Assembly (NCBI GenBank): GCA_052246295.1
Contig: JBQQCO010000008.1
DNA: 64,000 nucleotides
DNA from: Piscibacillus sp052246295
GTDB lineage: Bacteria > Bacillota > Bacilli > Bacillales > Alkalibacillaceae
Reading direction: 5' to 3' (one strand)
Shown: piece after piece, positions 53,655 to 62,132 of the stretch
Position numbering within the stretch: the first letter of the stretch is position 1
Layout of the letters: every line of letters begins with the position of its first letter
Notes under the pieces: model-generated
Database searches by the model: none
What the model was told of the DNA's origin: nothing
Seen by the model: the letters and a program-made list of their open reading frames with translations, nothing else
Translations under genes and position numbers: made by a program

Positions 53655-53861
53655 CTACATAGCCATAAATGCAATTACGACTGCGATGATTGGAAGCGCC
53701 TCAACTAACGCAACCCCGATAAACATTGTCGTTTGTAATGTACCGCGTAGTTCAGGTTGACGAGCGATCCCGCTTACTGTACTTTTTACGATTAAACCGT
53801 TACCAATACTTGCACCTAGTGCACCTAATCCTACTGCGATTGCAGCTGCTAACATATTCAT
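53655..53861 (-). CDS. atpE: ATP synthase c subunit
   Basis: The 68-residue proteolipid has two membrane helices. The helix-1 motif is GLGALGASIGNG (Gly16, Ser18, Gly20, Gly22) and the proton-binding Glu54 lies in GVALVEALPIIA. Alkaliphile c subunits usually have Ala at the four glycine positions and Pro at position 51; here position 51 is Ala. The ring is therefore of neutralophile type, with Ser replacing one glycine. GAGGAGG precedes the ATG. Confidence 0.97.
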   Translation of the reverse strand: MNMLAAAIAVGLGALGASIGNGLIVKSTVSGIARQPELRGTLQTTMFIGVALVEALPIIAVVIAFMAM

Positions 53862-53906
53862 TATGAATTCCTCCTCAAGATATATTTATAAAATAGATTT
53901 AATTGC

Positions 53907-53918
53907 AACTTCGCCATT
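53907..53918 (-). promoter_or_regulatory. 12-mer before atpE identical to the first arm of the hairpin behind atpE
   Basis: In mRNA sense this reads AAUGGCGAAGUU, about 50 nt before the atpE start codon. The same 12-mer is the 5' arm of the hairpin behind atpE, so this copy could pair instead with that hairpin's 3' arm and enclose the whole atpE cistron. Confidence 0.5.
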
Positions 53919-53972
53919 TTGACGAGTTATTTTATTCAAATACTTAGACTTTGCTAAGTACTTTTAACAAAA

Positions 53973-54698
53973 TTAGTGATCATTGCTCACTTTGTGAGAC
54001 ATGTAAACCATGGTTAGCATCGTAAAGATGAATGCCTGAATAGCACCGATGAAGATACTAAATCCTTGCCAAGCTACCATCGGGATAAAGCCACCAACTA
54101 ACCCTGCGACAGTACCTGATGCTACCAATCCTGCTAGTAAAGTTAAAAGAATTTCACCAGCATAAATGTTACCGTAAAGACGTAGACCTAACGTCAACGT
54201 GTTAGCAAATTCCTCAATGATTTTTAACGGGAATAAGAACGGTAATGGTTTGAAGAAATCAGATGCATATTCCTTCGTACCTTTCATCTTCACACCGTAA
54301 TAGTGTGTTAAGACGACTACCATCGTCGCCAACGTTAATGTAATACCAGGGTCTGATGTTGGTGATTTCCACCATAAATAATGATCAAATGTCACCATTG
54401 TGATAACCCCAAGTAAGTTGGAAACGAAGATGTACAATAATAGTGTTAGCCCTAACCCCATAAAGCGACGTCCTGTTTCGTAATCCATTGTGTTTCCAAT
54501 GATGTCTTTTACGAATTCGACGATCCACTCCATGAAGTTTTGGAACCCTGTTGGTTTACGTTGTAAATTTTTACTTGCCGCTACAGCGAGTATGAATACA
54601 ATCACTGATGCAACCAACATCATGAGCACGTTCGACAAGTTGAAATCAAGCCATGAGATCCCAAACACGTCATGTGCCATTGGATTTTTGTGATCCAC
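53973..54698 (-). CDS. atpB: ATP synthase a subunit
   Basis: The roughly 241-residue Fo channel protein has five or six membrane segments and the essential Arg in NTLTLGLRLYGNIYAGEILL, with Gly where alkaliphile enzymes carry a key Lys. The GTG at 54696-54698 is chosen because GAGGTG lies six bases upstream; an earlier GTG overlaps that site. It follows the atpI stop by one base. Confidence 0.95.
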   Translation of the reverse strand: MDHKNPMAHDVFGISWLDFNLSNVLMMLVASVIVFILAVAASKNLQRKPTGFQNFMEWIVEFVKDIIGNTMDYETGRRFMGLGLTLLLYIFVSNLLGVITMVTFDHYLWWKSPTSDPGITLTLATMVVVLTHYYGVKMKGTKEYASDFFKPLPFLFPLKIIEEFANTLTLGLRLYGNIYAGEILLTLLAGLVASGTVAGLVGGFIPMVAWQGFSIFIGAIQAFIFTMLTMVYMSHKVSNDH

Positions 54699-54699
54699 T

Positions 54700-55092
54700 T
54701 CATTCACCTCTCTTCCTCGTGGTTAGTTCGGTTTGAGTAAAAAAATAATCTATGATAATGACCAAATAAGGTGTCATTAAACCAATCATCACAGCAATCA
54801 TGTTAAATATTTCAGGATATTGTAAAGCAACAACCGCCGCTAAAGCAGCAGTGGCGAATCGTGTTAACATCCCTAAAGTAAGTTTTTTCTCATCTTGTTC
54901 AACAACAACTTGTCCAATTCGATTAATTTTGACTTGTAAAAGCCATAAATTAAACGTACTGATCCCAGTACCTAAAATCAGACCGGCAAATATGGTTTGA
55001 TAGTCTGTAAATCCCCATCCGATAACAAAAATTGCTAAAATGTAAAACATCCATTTGAGTTGGCGACTGACCATGTATGTATAATCTTTCAT
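54700..55092 (-). CDS. atpI: ATP synthase subunit I
   Basis: The 130-residue membrane protein has four predicted helices (MFYILAIFVIGWGF, IFAGLILGTGISTFNLWLL, FATAALAAVVAL, MIGLMTPYLVIIIDYFF). AtpI helps assemble or stabilise the c ring. It lies 1 bp behind atpZ and overlaps the start region of atpB. Confidence 0.9.
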   Translation of the reverse strand: MKDYTYMVSRQLKWMFYILAIFVIGWGFTDYQTIFAGLILGTGISTFNLWLLQVKINRIGQVVVEQDEKKLTLGMLTRFATAALAAVVALQYPEIFNMIAVMIGLMTPYLVIIIDYFFTQTELTTRKRGE

Positions 55093-55093
55093 C

Positions 55094-55315
55094 CTAATCG
55101 TCTCCTAAAAACTTTTTGACCAACAGAATCATTCCATACACGCCTGTTGCCAAACCCAGAAGTAAACCTATGATCAAGAATATTGGGGACGTGTCGAAGT
55201 AACCATCAAGCCACCTACCTATTAATATCCCGACAATTGTCGAACCGGATAAGTAACTCAAAATACTCGCTGTGATTGCCATTCCTTGAAGTGGGTGTTT
55301 ATTCAGGTTAACCAC
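55094..55315 (-). CDS. atpZ: AtpZ-like small membrane protein, first gene of atp operon
   Basis: The 73-residue protein has two membrane segments (ITASILSYLSGSTIVGILIG and FLIIGLLLGLATGVYGMILL) separated by the RWLDGYFDTSP loop typical of AtpZ. It is proposed to work with AtpI, in magnesium or calcium supply or c-ring assembly. The start is probably GTG (55313-55315); the ribosome site is weak. Confidence 0.82.
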   Translation of the reverse strand: MVNLNKHPLQGMAITASILSYLSGSTIVGILIGRWLDGYFDTSPIFLIIGLLLGLATGVYGMILLVKKFLGDD

Positions 55316-55425
55316 TCCAATCGTGAGTTCAGTGGAAATGCTTCATCTACTTATGTAGATGCCTTGTAGATGTGGAAAAAATATCAAAGTTTAAAAACTC
55401 TCAAAACATTTGCCCACACTAAAAT

Positions 55426-55454
55426 AGATTACAATACGAGTATTTTAAAGTCAA
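55426..55454 (-). promoter_or_regulatory. sigma-A promoter of the atp operon
   Basis: On the minus strand TTGACT (55449-55454), a 17-bp spacer and TAATCT (55426-55431) form a good promoter about 110 bp upstream of atpZ. Confidence 0.7.
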
Positions 55455-55483
55455 TTGTAAATACATAGAATTTGAAACAACTT

Positions 55484-55499
55484 TGTGACAAAAATCACA
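55484..55499. promoter_or_regulatory. Fnr/CRP-type palindrome upstream of the atp promoter
   Basis: TGTGA-CAAAAA-TCACA is a perfect match to the TGTGA-N6-TCACA site of the Crp/Fnr family. Its centre lies about 71 bp upstream of the expected atp start point. It also lies 27 bp behind the protease gene stop, so chance or a terminator role cannot be excluded. Confidence 0.45.
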
Positions 55500-55525
55500 T
55501 TTATTTTGAAAACGCTTTTATGACG

Positions 55526-57661
55526 CTAAAATTCAGGCAAGTAAATTTCCTTTTCTTCAAATAAAATTTCGCCTTCTTGTTCAATTTTGAACACGACTTT
55601 ATACTCGCCTTTGGGTAGATCGTTGATTTCAAATTCTTTTTCAAAAACGCCTTTTGCCATATTTTCTTGTGTGAATAGTTCTTGTGCATGCAAATGTTTG
55701 GGGTCTATGAGTGTGACAGATAGTGCGTCAAGTTTTTCGTTCACATAAAATCTTAATGTCAAATGTTCCATTTGAAAAGGTGCCATGTCTAATTCCATGC
55801 CGGTAATTCTTGGATAATCCGATGTTTCGTTTATAAAAAGGTATGGTAAATGCTTTTCTTGTTGATTTAATCCCACTTCAATATAGCCTTCCTGGGTTCC
55901 TCGTTCAGCCCGTTTGGAATTGATTGAGGCCCCAATTGTGAACTTACGTCGTTCAAGGGGTCCGATAGTTGAGTTAAGTGGTAAATCCCAAACGATTCCA
56001 TTCTCTCTTCTTGGGATGTTCCAAGTGACTGTTAGTGGCTCATTGTCATGATTCGTAATGGTAATTGTTTGTTCAACCTCTTTTAACCCATCTTCTACTT
56101 TGCCAAAATTTAACCGATTGCGATCGATGGTGAAATTTTGCATAAGTGCTTTGTTCATGTCGATAAAACCAGTTCCTTGTTCAGAAGGAGATAATTCTTC
56201 GTCTCCTATCGTAAATAGCTCTGTTGATGTTAGAAGGCGTGCTTTTAATTGGTCTGGTGTATCGTGCGGATAAGCCTGTTTTAACAACGCCGTCACCCCG
56301 GCTACATATGGAGATGCCATACTTGTCCCTTGTAAAGAAGCGTATCCATCAGGAACCGTGCTTACAATTTCGACACCTGGGGCAATTAAGTCAGGCTTAA
56401 TCGTCCATGACGATGCAACTGGCCCCCGTGAACTGAAAGGCGCAAGAGCGTTTTTAATCGTCTGATATTTTGTTTTAAGCCAGTCATCACCTTGTATCAG
56501 TTGGTCCGCTTCTTCCTCTGTTACATAGGCCGTTGGAAATGGTGCTTCAATCCACTCCCATTCGTTTGGGTCATCTTCAGGATGACTGTAAATAATCGCA
56601 GCTGTGACACCTTTTTCGTTAAGTTGTTGGATTAATTCGTAATAGGGCGTCTCACCTTTTCTAATTAAAACGACCCTGTCGTGAATCGTTTCCTCTAGTT
56701 CCTCAATAGAGTTAGGGGAAACTAAAGGTTGGTCACGACTAAGATCCCATTTTTCGGATAATGGTAACTGACGTACTGGAATTAGTTGTTCTTCCTTGGT
56801 GAAAACTTGTGCGACTTTTTGACTAGTGATGGCCGCTCCTACTGAAATAGCTTTTTCCGATGTTGCGGGTGAGCCGACTGTCCAATCTTCTGGGCCACTA
56901 TTGCCGTTTGCGACGACAAGAATTTTTCCTAAATCAACAGCTTTGTTTACCGCTCGCGTCATCGGATCATCTGGACTATTCGTTTCACTTCCAAGAGACA
57001 TATTAATAATGTCCATGTCGTCTTTGACGGCTTGCTCGAGGGCAGCGATTACCTGCGCAGTAGTCCCAGACCCCCCAGGTCCAAGCGCACGATAGGCATA
57101 AAGATCTGCTTCTGGCGCCACACCTTGCATCGTGCCATTTCCAGCGATGATTCCAGATACGTGCGTCCCGTGTAACGTCGGCATCCCCTCTTCTTGTGTC
57201 GTTTCCATCGGATCATCATCGAAATCAACAAGGTCAAAGCCACCATGGTAACTTTTTTCAAGGTCCGGGTGTTGATGGTCAATCCCCGTATCAATTACCC
57301 CCACCTTCACTCCTTTACCTGTAAACGGTAGGTGATTTGGGTGATAGCGCGCACGTTCAGGATGAAGATCATCTTCTTGTTTTTGCTCAGCTTGCGGAAC
57401 TGAATACACTTGAACAGGTGTCATTTTTTTCACAAAAGATTCTTCGTGTAGGCTCTTGATGTGACGCTGCTTTCCGGTTACTGCGAGTGCCTGCATTAGC
57501 GTATCGTACACATACTCCACCTTAACAAGCGGATGATAAGTTTCGATGTATTCTTTTGTTTCGTGTGGATCCTCTTCGACCTCCATAATCCATGTCATTT
57601 CTTCAGCTTGTGTATAAACGGGTGTTAGCGTGATCAATATCAGAGCTAGAATTAGTCGCAT
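55526..57661 (-). CDS. secreted subtilisin-like serine protease (Vpr type)
   Basis: The 711-residue protease has a signal peptide (LILALILITLTPVYTQA), an inhibitor-type propeptide (WIMEVEEDPHETKEYIETYH) and an S8 domain with the triad Asp in VGVIDTGIDHQHPDL, His in LHGTHVSGIIAGNG and Ser in LQGTSMASPYVAG. A PA-type insert (about 300-400) lies between His and Ser, as in Vpr/minor extracellular proteases. C-terminal beta domains follow (about 520-711). The ATG at 57659-57661, with GAGGTG upstream, is chosen over a GTG three codons earlier. It is monocistronic. Confidence 0.9.
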   Translation of the reverse strand: MRLILALILITLTPVYTQAEEMTWIMEVEEDPHETKEYIETYHPLVKVEYVYDTLMQALAVTGKQRHIKSLHEESFVKKMTPVQVYSVPQAEQKQEDDLHPERARYHPNHLPFTGKGVKVGVIDTGIDHQHPDLEKSYHGGFDLVDFDDDPMETTQEEGMPTLHGTHVSGIIAGNGTMQGVAPEADLYAYRALGPGGSGTTAQVIAALEQAVKDDMDIINMSLGSETNSPDDPMTRAVNKAVDLGKILVVANGNSGPEDWTVGSPATSEKAISVGAAITSQKVAQVFTKEEQLIPVRQLPLSEKWDLSRDQPLVSPNSIEELEETIHDRVVLIRKGETPYYELIQQLNEKGVTAAIIYSHPEDDPNEWEWIEAPFPTAYVTEEEADQLIQGDDWLKTKYQTIKNALAPFSSRGPVASSWTIKPDLIAPGVEIVSTVPDGYASLQGTSMASPYVAGVTALLKQAYPHDTPDQLKARLLTSTELFTIGDEELSPSEQGTGFIDMNKALMQNFTIDRNRLNFGKVEDGLKEVEQTITITNHDNEPLTVTWNIPRRENGIVWDLPLNSTIGPLERRKFTIGASINSKRAERGTQEGYIEVGLNQQEKHLPYLFINETSDYPRITGMELDMAPFQMEHLTLRFYVNEKLDALSVTLIDPKHLHAQELFTQENMAKGVFEKEFEINDLPKGEYKVVFKIEQEGEILFEEKEIYLPEF

Positions 57662-57724
57662 AAGTCGCACCTCTTCTGGAGTTTTATTTTTATTGTGTGG
57701 AAAAAATGGGAAGTCATGCTTGGG

Positions 57725-57753
57725 ATTTTAAGAAAAAATGTATAATGTGACAA
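57725..57753 (-). promoter_or_regulatory. sigma-A promoter of the protease gene
   Basis: On the minus strand TTGTCA (57748-57753), a 17-bp spacer and TAAAAT (57725-57730) form a promoter about 65 bp upstream of the start codon, just behind the mnaA terminator. Confidence 0.55.
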
Positions 57754-57802
57754 TATATATTTATTTCTGCTTCGTCAAAATGCTTCGCTTTCCAACATAA
57801 AA

Positions 57803-57824
57803 AAACCAGGGCGAGCCCTGGTTT
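57803..57824 (-). terminator. terminator of mnaA
   Basis: AAACCAGGG and CCCTGGTTT form a 9-bp stem with a 4-base loop and a long T run on the minus strand, 5 bp behind the stop codon. Confidence 0.92.
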
Positions 57825-57828
57825 TGTC

Positions 57829-58968
57829 CTATAGGAATTCATCTGGTTTTTCTGGTGCTTGTTTAAAATAATAGCGAATGGCATCTGCAATTCGACGTGA
57901 GGCTTGTCCGTCACCGTATGGATTAGATGCACGGGACATCTCCTTATGCTCGTCTGGATTCGATAGTAGTAAATCTGCCATCGAGAAGATGTTCTCTTCA
58001 TCTGTGCCAGCGAGTTTTAACGTGCCTGCCTCTATTCCTTCTGGGCGCTCTGTTGTGTCGCGCAATACTAATACAGGAACCCCTAATGAAGGAGCCTCCT
58101 CTTGTACCCCGCCTGAATCCGTCAAAATTAAATGGGCATTGGACGCAAAGTTATGGAAATCGATGACCTCAAGTGGGTCAATCAATTGAATGCGATCGTG
58201 ATCGCCTAACCATTTTTTCGCCGTCTCTTGAACGACTGGATTCAAGTGAACTGGATAAACGACTTCTACATCTTCGTGAGCATCAGCAATACGACGAATG
58301 GCTCTAAACATTTGGTCCATATTTTCACCAAGATTTTCTCTGCGGTGCGCCGTCACCAATACTAGGCGTTTTCCTTCTGCTTTTTGTAAAACTTCATGCT
58401 TATAATCGTCGGAAACGGTCGTTTGTAATGCATCAATCGCCGTGTTCCCTGTAATAAAGATGTCTTCTTCGGTTTTATTTTCCTGAAGAAGGTTATTTTT
58501 TGACTGAGTCGTTGGTGCAAAGTGCAAGTCAGCAATAACACCTGTCGCCTGACGGTTAATTTCTTCAGGGAATGGTGAATATTTATTCCACGTACGAAGT
58601 CCCGCCTCAACGTGTCCGACTGGAATTTCATTATAAAAGGCAGCTAAACTCGCTGCGAATGTTGTAGTTGTATCACCGTGTACGAGTACGATGTCAGGCT
58701 TCGCTTCCTTCATAACCTCGTCTAAACCTTCTAGAGCTCTAGTTGTAATCTGTGCTAATGACTGTTTCTTTTTCATAATATTCAAGTCAAAATCTGGCTT
58801 AATATCAAAAATCGACAGTACTTGATCGAGCATTTCACGGTGTTGTGCTGTAACTGTTACAATCGGTTCAAATTCGTCTGACCTTTTTTGTAATTCTAGT
58901 ACAAGCGGTGCCATTTTGATGGCTTCAGGTCTAGTACCAAAAATCGTCATGACCTTTAATTTACTCAT
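57829..58968 (-). CDS. mnaA: UDP-N-acetylglucosamine 2-epimerase
   Basis: The 379-residue enzyme interconverts UDP-GlcNAc and UDP-ManNAc for wall teichoic acid linkage units. Motifs are FGTRPEAIKMAPLVLEL, VHGDTTTTFAASLAAFY, VEAGLRTWNKYSPFPEE and the C-terminal LTDSGGVQEEAPSLGVP. The ATG at 58966-58968 is chosen because a GGGGTG site precedes it and because a longer ORF would overlap upp. It lies 13 bp behind upp. Confidence 0.94.
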   Translation of the reverse strand: MSKLKVMTIFGTRPEAIKMAPLVLELQKRSDEFEPIVTVTAQHREMLDQVLSIFDIKPDFDLNIMKKKQSLAQITTRALEGLDEVMKEAKPDIVLVHGDTTTTFAASLAAFYNEIPVGHVEAGLRTWNKYSPFPEEINRQATGVIADLHFAPTTQSKNNLLQENKTEEDIFITGNTAIDALQTTVSDDYKHEVLQKAEGKRLVLVTAHRRENLGENMDQMFRAIRRIADAHEDVEVVYPVHLNPVVQETAKKWLGDHDRIQLIDPLEVIDFHNFASNAHLILTDSGGVQEEAPSLGVPVLVLRDTTERPEGIEAGTLKLAGTDEENIFSMADLLLSNPDEHKEMSRASNPYGDGQASRRIADAIRYYFKQAPEKPDEFL

Positions 58969-58981
58969 CGTTTCACCCCAA

Positions 58982-59611
58982 TTATTTCGTTCCAAATAGT
59001 CGATCTCCTGCATCGCCTAATCCAGGAATGATGTAGCCTTTTTCGTTTAGCTTTTCATCAAGTCCTGCGACATAGATGTTGATATCTGGGTGTGCTTCTT
59101 TAACTGCTTCTACGCCTTCTGGTGCTGCGATTAAGCACATAAGACTGATTTGTTTTGCACCGCGTTTCTTAAGAGACTGAATCGCTTCAATAGCAGACCC
59201 ACCAGTTGCTAGCATTGGGTCCGTCACGATTAACTCACGCTCCTCAATATCCGATGGTAACTTGATATAATATTCAACTGGTTTTAGTGTTTCAGGATCA
59301 CGGTATAATCCAACGTGGCCAATTTTTGCTGCTGGAATAAGTTTCACGATGCCATCAACCATTCCAAGTCCTGCACGTAAAATAGGAATGACACCTAGCT
59401 TCTTACCAGCTAAAACTTTTGATTTTGCCGTTGCAACCGGAGTCTCCACCTCTACTTCTTCTAACGGAAGTTCACGTGTAATCTCATACATCATAAGCGT
59501 TGCGACTTCATCTGTTAGTTCACGAAACGCTTTCGTACCTGTGTTTTTATCACGAATAATCGTTAATTTGTGTTGAATTAAAGGATGATCAAAAACATAT
59601 ACTTTTCCCAC
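58982..59611 (-). CDS. upp: uracil phosphoribosyltransferase
   Basis: The 209-residue enzyme makes UMP from uracil and PRPP in pyrimidine salvage. It has FRELTDEVATLMMYEITRELP-type sequence near the start (KAFRELTDEVATLM), the PRPP loop VTDPMLATGGSAIEA and the uracil-binding GYIIPGLGDAGDR at the C-terminus. The start is GTG (59609-59611) behind AAGGAG. Order glyA-upp-mnaA-atp is typical for bacilli. Confidence 0.96.
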   Translation of the reverse strand: MGKVYVFDHPLIQHKLTIIRDKNTGTKAFRELTDEVATLMMYEITRELPLEEVEVETPVATAKSKVLAGKKLGVIPILRAGLGMVDGIVKLIPAAKIGHVGLYRDPETLKPVEYYIKLPSDIEERELIVTDPMLATGGSAIEAIQSLKKRGAKQISLMCLIAAPEGVEAVKEAHPDINIYVAGLDEKLNEKGYIIPGLGDAGDRLFGTK

Positions 59612-59742
59612 GAGCCAATCTCTCCTTTTACGAAAATATCTATTGAATTGTAGCGAAATATGTGTGAAGTTGCAATAGATATAGGGATTTTGTTATTGAA
59701 TTAACATATCTTAAATTGCCCTTATTCCACTATTGCATGAAA

Positions 59743-59767
59743 AAAGTAGCGGAAAACCCGCTACTTT
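59743..59767 (-). terminator. terminator of glyA
   Basis: AAAGTAGCGG and CCGCTACTTT form a 10-bp stem with an A-rich 5-base loop and a T run on the minus strand, touching the stop codon. Confidence 0.88.
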
Positions 59768-61014
59768 TATTTATACATTGGGAAACGATCCGTCAGCTTC
59801 TTCACGCGAGCTTTTGCTTCTTCAAGCTTAGATTCATCTTCATGATGCTTAAGCGTAAAGGCGATAATTGAAGCTACTTCGTCCATTTCCTCGAGGCCAA
59901 AGCCACGGCTTGTGACAGCTGCTGTTCCGATTCGGATACCGCTTGTGACAAACGGGCTTTCTGGGTCGAAAGGAATTGTATTTTTGTTAGTTGTTACACC
60001 AACATCGTCTAGAGCTTTTTCAGCCACTTTACCTGTTAAATCAAGTGGACGAACGTCTAGTAATAATAAGTGATTGTCCGTGCCGCCTGATACTAGACGA
60101 ACACCTTCTTTTGTTAAGGCTTCCCCTAAGCGTTTTGCATTATCTATAATTTTTTGAGAGTAATCTTTAAATTCAGGTTGAAGTGCCTCTTGAAATGCAA
60201 CACCTTTTGCCGCAATGACGTGCATTAATGGGCCACCTTGCATACCAGGGAACACATTTTTGTCTACTTTTTTCGCAAACTCTTCTTTACATAAAATCAT
60301 TCCGCCACGAGGGCCGCGTAATGTTTTATGAGTCGTTGTTGTGACAAAATGAGCGTGTGGTACTGGGCTTGGATGATGTCCTGTTGCAACAAGGCCAGCA
60401 ATGTGTGCCATATCTACTAATAAATAAGCGTCTACTGCATCAGCAATCTCACGGAACTTTGCAAAATCAAGTGAACGTGGATAAGCTGAAGCACCTGCAA
60501 CGATTAATTTCGGCTTCACTTCTTTAGCTTTTTCTAAAACTTTGTCGTAATCAAGTTGCTCAGTATCTTCCTCAACACCATAATCAACCACATTGTAAAG
60601 CTTACCACTGAAGTTTACAGGGCTACCGTGAGTTAAGTGACCACCATGGTTTAGGTTCATGCCTAAGATTGTGTCACCTGGTTCTAACACTGAAAAATAA
60701 ACCGCCATGTTCGCTTGTGCACCAGAGTGCGGCTGAACGTTTGCGTGATCAGCACCGAATAGTTTCTTCGCACGGTCGCGAGCTAAGTTTTCAGCAATAT
60801 CAACATATTCACAACCACCGTAGTAACGGCGACCTGGGTAACCTTCTGCATACTTGTTTGTTAAAACGGATCCTGCAGCCTGCATGACCGCTTCAGAGAC
60901 AAAGTTTTCTGATGCTATTAATTCGATTTTGTCGTTTTGACGACCTTTTTCTAGATTAATAGCTTCCAGCATCTCCTGGTCTACTTCGTGTAATTGGTTC
61001 GATAAATGAGTCAT
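59767..61014 (-). CDS. glyA: serine hydroxymethyltransferase
   Basis: The 415-residue PLP enzyme converts serine and tetrahydrofolate to glycine and methylene-tetrahydrofolate. It has LIASENFVSEAV near the start, the PLP lysine in TTTTHKTLRGPRGG (near residue 228) and GTAAVTSRGF. AAGGAGG precedes the ATG. It is followed by its own terminator. Confidence 0.97.
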   Translation of the reverse strand: MTHLSNQLHEVDQEMLEAINLEKGRQNDKIELIASENFVSEAVMQAAGSVLTNKYAEGYPGRRYYGGCEYVDIAENLARDRAKKLFGADHANVQPHSGAQANMAVYFSVLEPGDTILGMNLNHGGHLTHGSPVNFSGKLYNVVDYGVEEDTEQLDYDKVLEKAKEVKPKLIVAGASAYPRSLDFAKFREIADAVDAYLLVDMAHIAGLVATGHHPSPVPHAHFVTTTTHKTLRGPRGGMILCKEEFAKKVDKNVFPGMQGGPLMHVIAAKGVAFQEALQPEFKDYSQKIIDNAKRLGEALTKEGVRLVSGGTDNHLLLLDVRPLDLTGKVAEKALDDVGVTTNKNTIPFDPESPFVTSGIRIGTAAVTSRGFGLEEMDEVASIIAFTLKHHEDESKLEEAKARVKKLTDRFPMYK

Positions 61015-61084
61015 AGAGAAAGCCTCCTTATGTATGTAAATTTAATGATTCATAAGTTTAGCGTAACTGCACGGGTTTCAACAG

Positions 61085-61630
61085 TTACTTTTGATACATC
61101 GCGCGTTCGCCACCGATTAGCTTGGGCCTCGTGTAGGCAAACGTCGCATGAGCCTGTCCAACAGACTTTTGCGTGAGTCTAAATGGAACCACAACATGCT
61201 TTAAGTGCATGCCAATAAGCGTGTCACCTAAATCCATACCATAATCGGCTTGAATGTGTTCGACTAACACAGGGTCTTGGAGCTGTTTGTACGCATGGGA
61301 TGCCATTGAACCGCCTGCTTTTGGGTGCGGTACAGCATTGACCTCATCAAGCCCAAGTCGTTCCATCACATGACGTTCGATCAAAACAGCTCGGTTTAAA
61401 TGTTCGCAACACTGAAAAGCGAGCTCAACACCTGTTTGATGCTGAAATGCTTTTAGTTCGTCAAAAATGACTTCCGCAATGTCTGTACTTCCGAAGGTTC
61501 CAATGCGCTCACCGGCGATCTCACTCGTCGAACAGCCTAGAATGAAAACCCCTTTTGAACGTAAGAAGTTTTGATCCTTCCACTCGTTCATTATAACATG
61601 AATTTCATCCCTTATCTTCTCTATTTTCAA
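61085..61630 (-). CDS. ywlG: YwlG family (UPF0340) protein
   Basis: The 181-residue protein of the UPF0340 family shows VFILGCSTSEIAGERIGTFGS, FQCCEHLNRAVLIE and VPHPKAGGSMASHAYK, with conserved Cys and His residues that could bind a ligand or metal. The function is not established. The start is TTG (61628-61630) behind AAGGAGG. It stands between rpiB and glyA as in B. subtilis. Confidence 0.88.
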   Translation of the reverse strand: MKIEKIRDEIHVIMNEWKDQNFLRSKGVFILGCSTSEIAGERIGTFGSTDIAEVIFDELKAFQHQTGVELAFQCCEHLNRAVLIERHVMERLGLDEVNAVPHPKAGGSMASHAYKQLQDPVLVEHIQADYGMDLGDTLIGMHLKHVVVPFRLTQKSVGQAHATFAYTRPKLIGGERAMYQK

Positions 61631-61660
61631 AACATTCCCTCCTTTTGATGTCTTGAAAAA

Positions 61661-61687
61661 ATACCTGTCCCACTACGGAACAGGTAT
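61661..61687 (-). terminator. terminator of ywlE-rpiB
   Basis: ATACCTGTCC and GGAACAGGTAT pair with one bulge, followed by six T on the minus strand, 5 bp behind the rpiB stop codon. Confidence 0.82.
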
Positions 61688-61691
61688 CACA

Positions 61692-62132
61692 TTATTGCTC
61701 TTCGTAAGCCATCATTTTTTCAACACGGTTTGCGTGACGGCCACCTTCAAATTCAGATTCTAAAAATGCCTTAACGATTTCACGCGCTAATCCAGGACCG
61801 ATAACGCGCTCACCTAATGCAATCACATTCGCATTGTTGTGTTGGCGTGTCATTTTTGCACTGAACACATCGTGAACTAATGCGCAGCGTACGCCTTTTA
61901 CTTTGTTCGCAGACATAGACATACCAATGCCTGTCCCGCAAACTAAGATCCCAAAGTCATACTCGCCTTGAGCAACTTTTTCCGCAGCTGGAATGCCATA
62001 ATCTGGATAGTCAACAGAGCAATCCCCTGCACAACCTAAGTCATCATACGCAATGTTCATGTCGTCTAATAAGGATGCGATTTCGTTACGAATGTTCACA
62101 CCACCGTGGTCTGATGTTAATACGATTTTCAT
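61692..62132 (-). CDS. rpiB: ribose-5-phosphate isomerase B
   Basis: The 146-residue RpiB/LacAB-type isomerase has the N-terminal LTSDHGGVNIRNEI, the catalytic-type Cys in GILVCGTGIGMSMSANK and TRQHNNANVIALGERVIG. It interconverts ribose-5-phosphate and ribulose-5-phosphate. Its ATG overlaps the ywlE stop by 4 bp (ATGA), showing coupling. It is ywlF in B. subtilis. Confidence 0.93.
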   Translation of the reverse strand: MKIVLTSDHGGVNIRNEIASLLDDMNIAYDDLGCAGDCSVDYPDYGIPAAEKVAQGEYDFGILVCGTGIGMSMSANKVKGVRCALVHDVFSAKMTRQHNNANVIALGERVIGPGLAREIVKAFLESEFEGGRHANRVEKMMAYEEQ

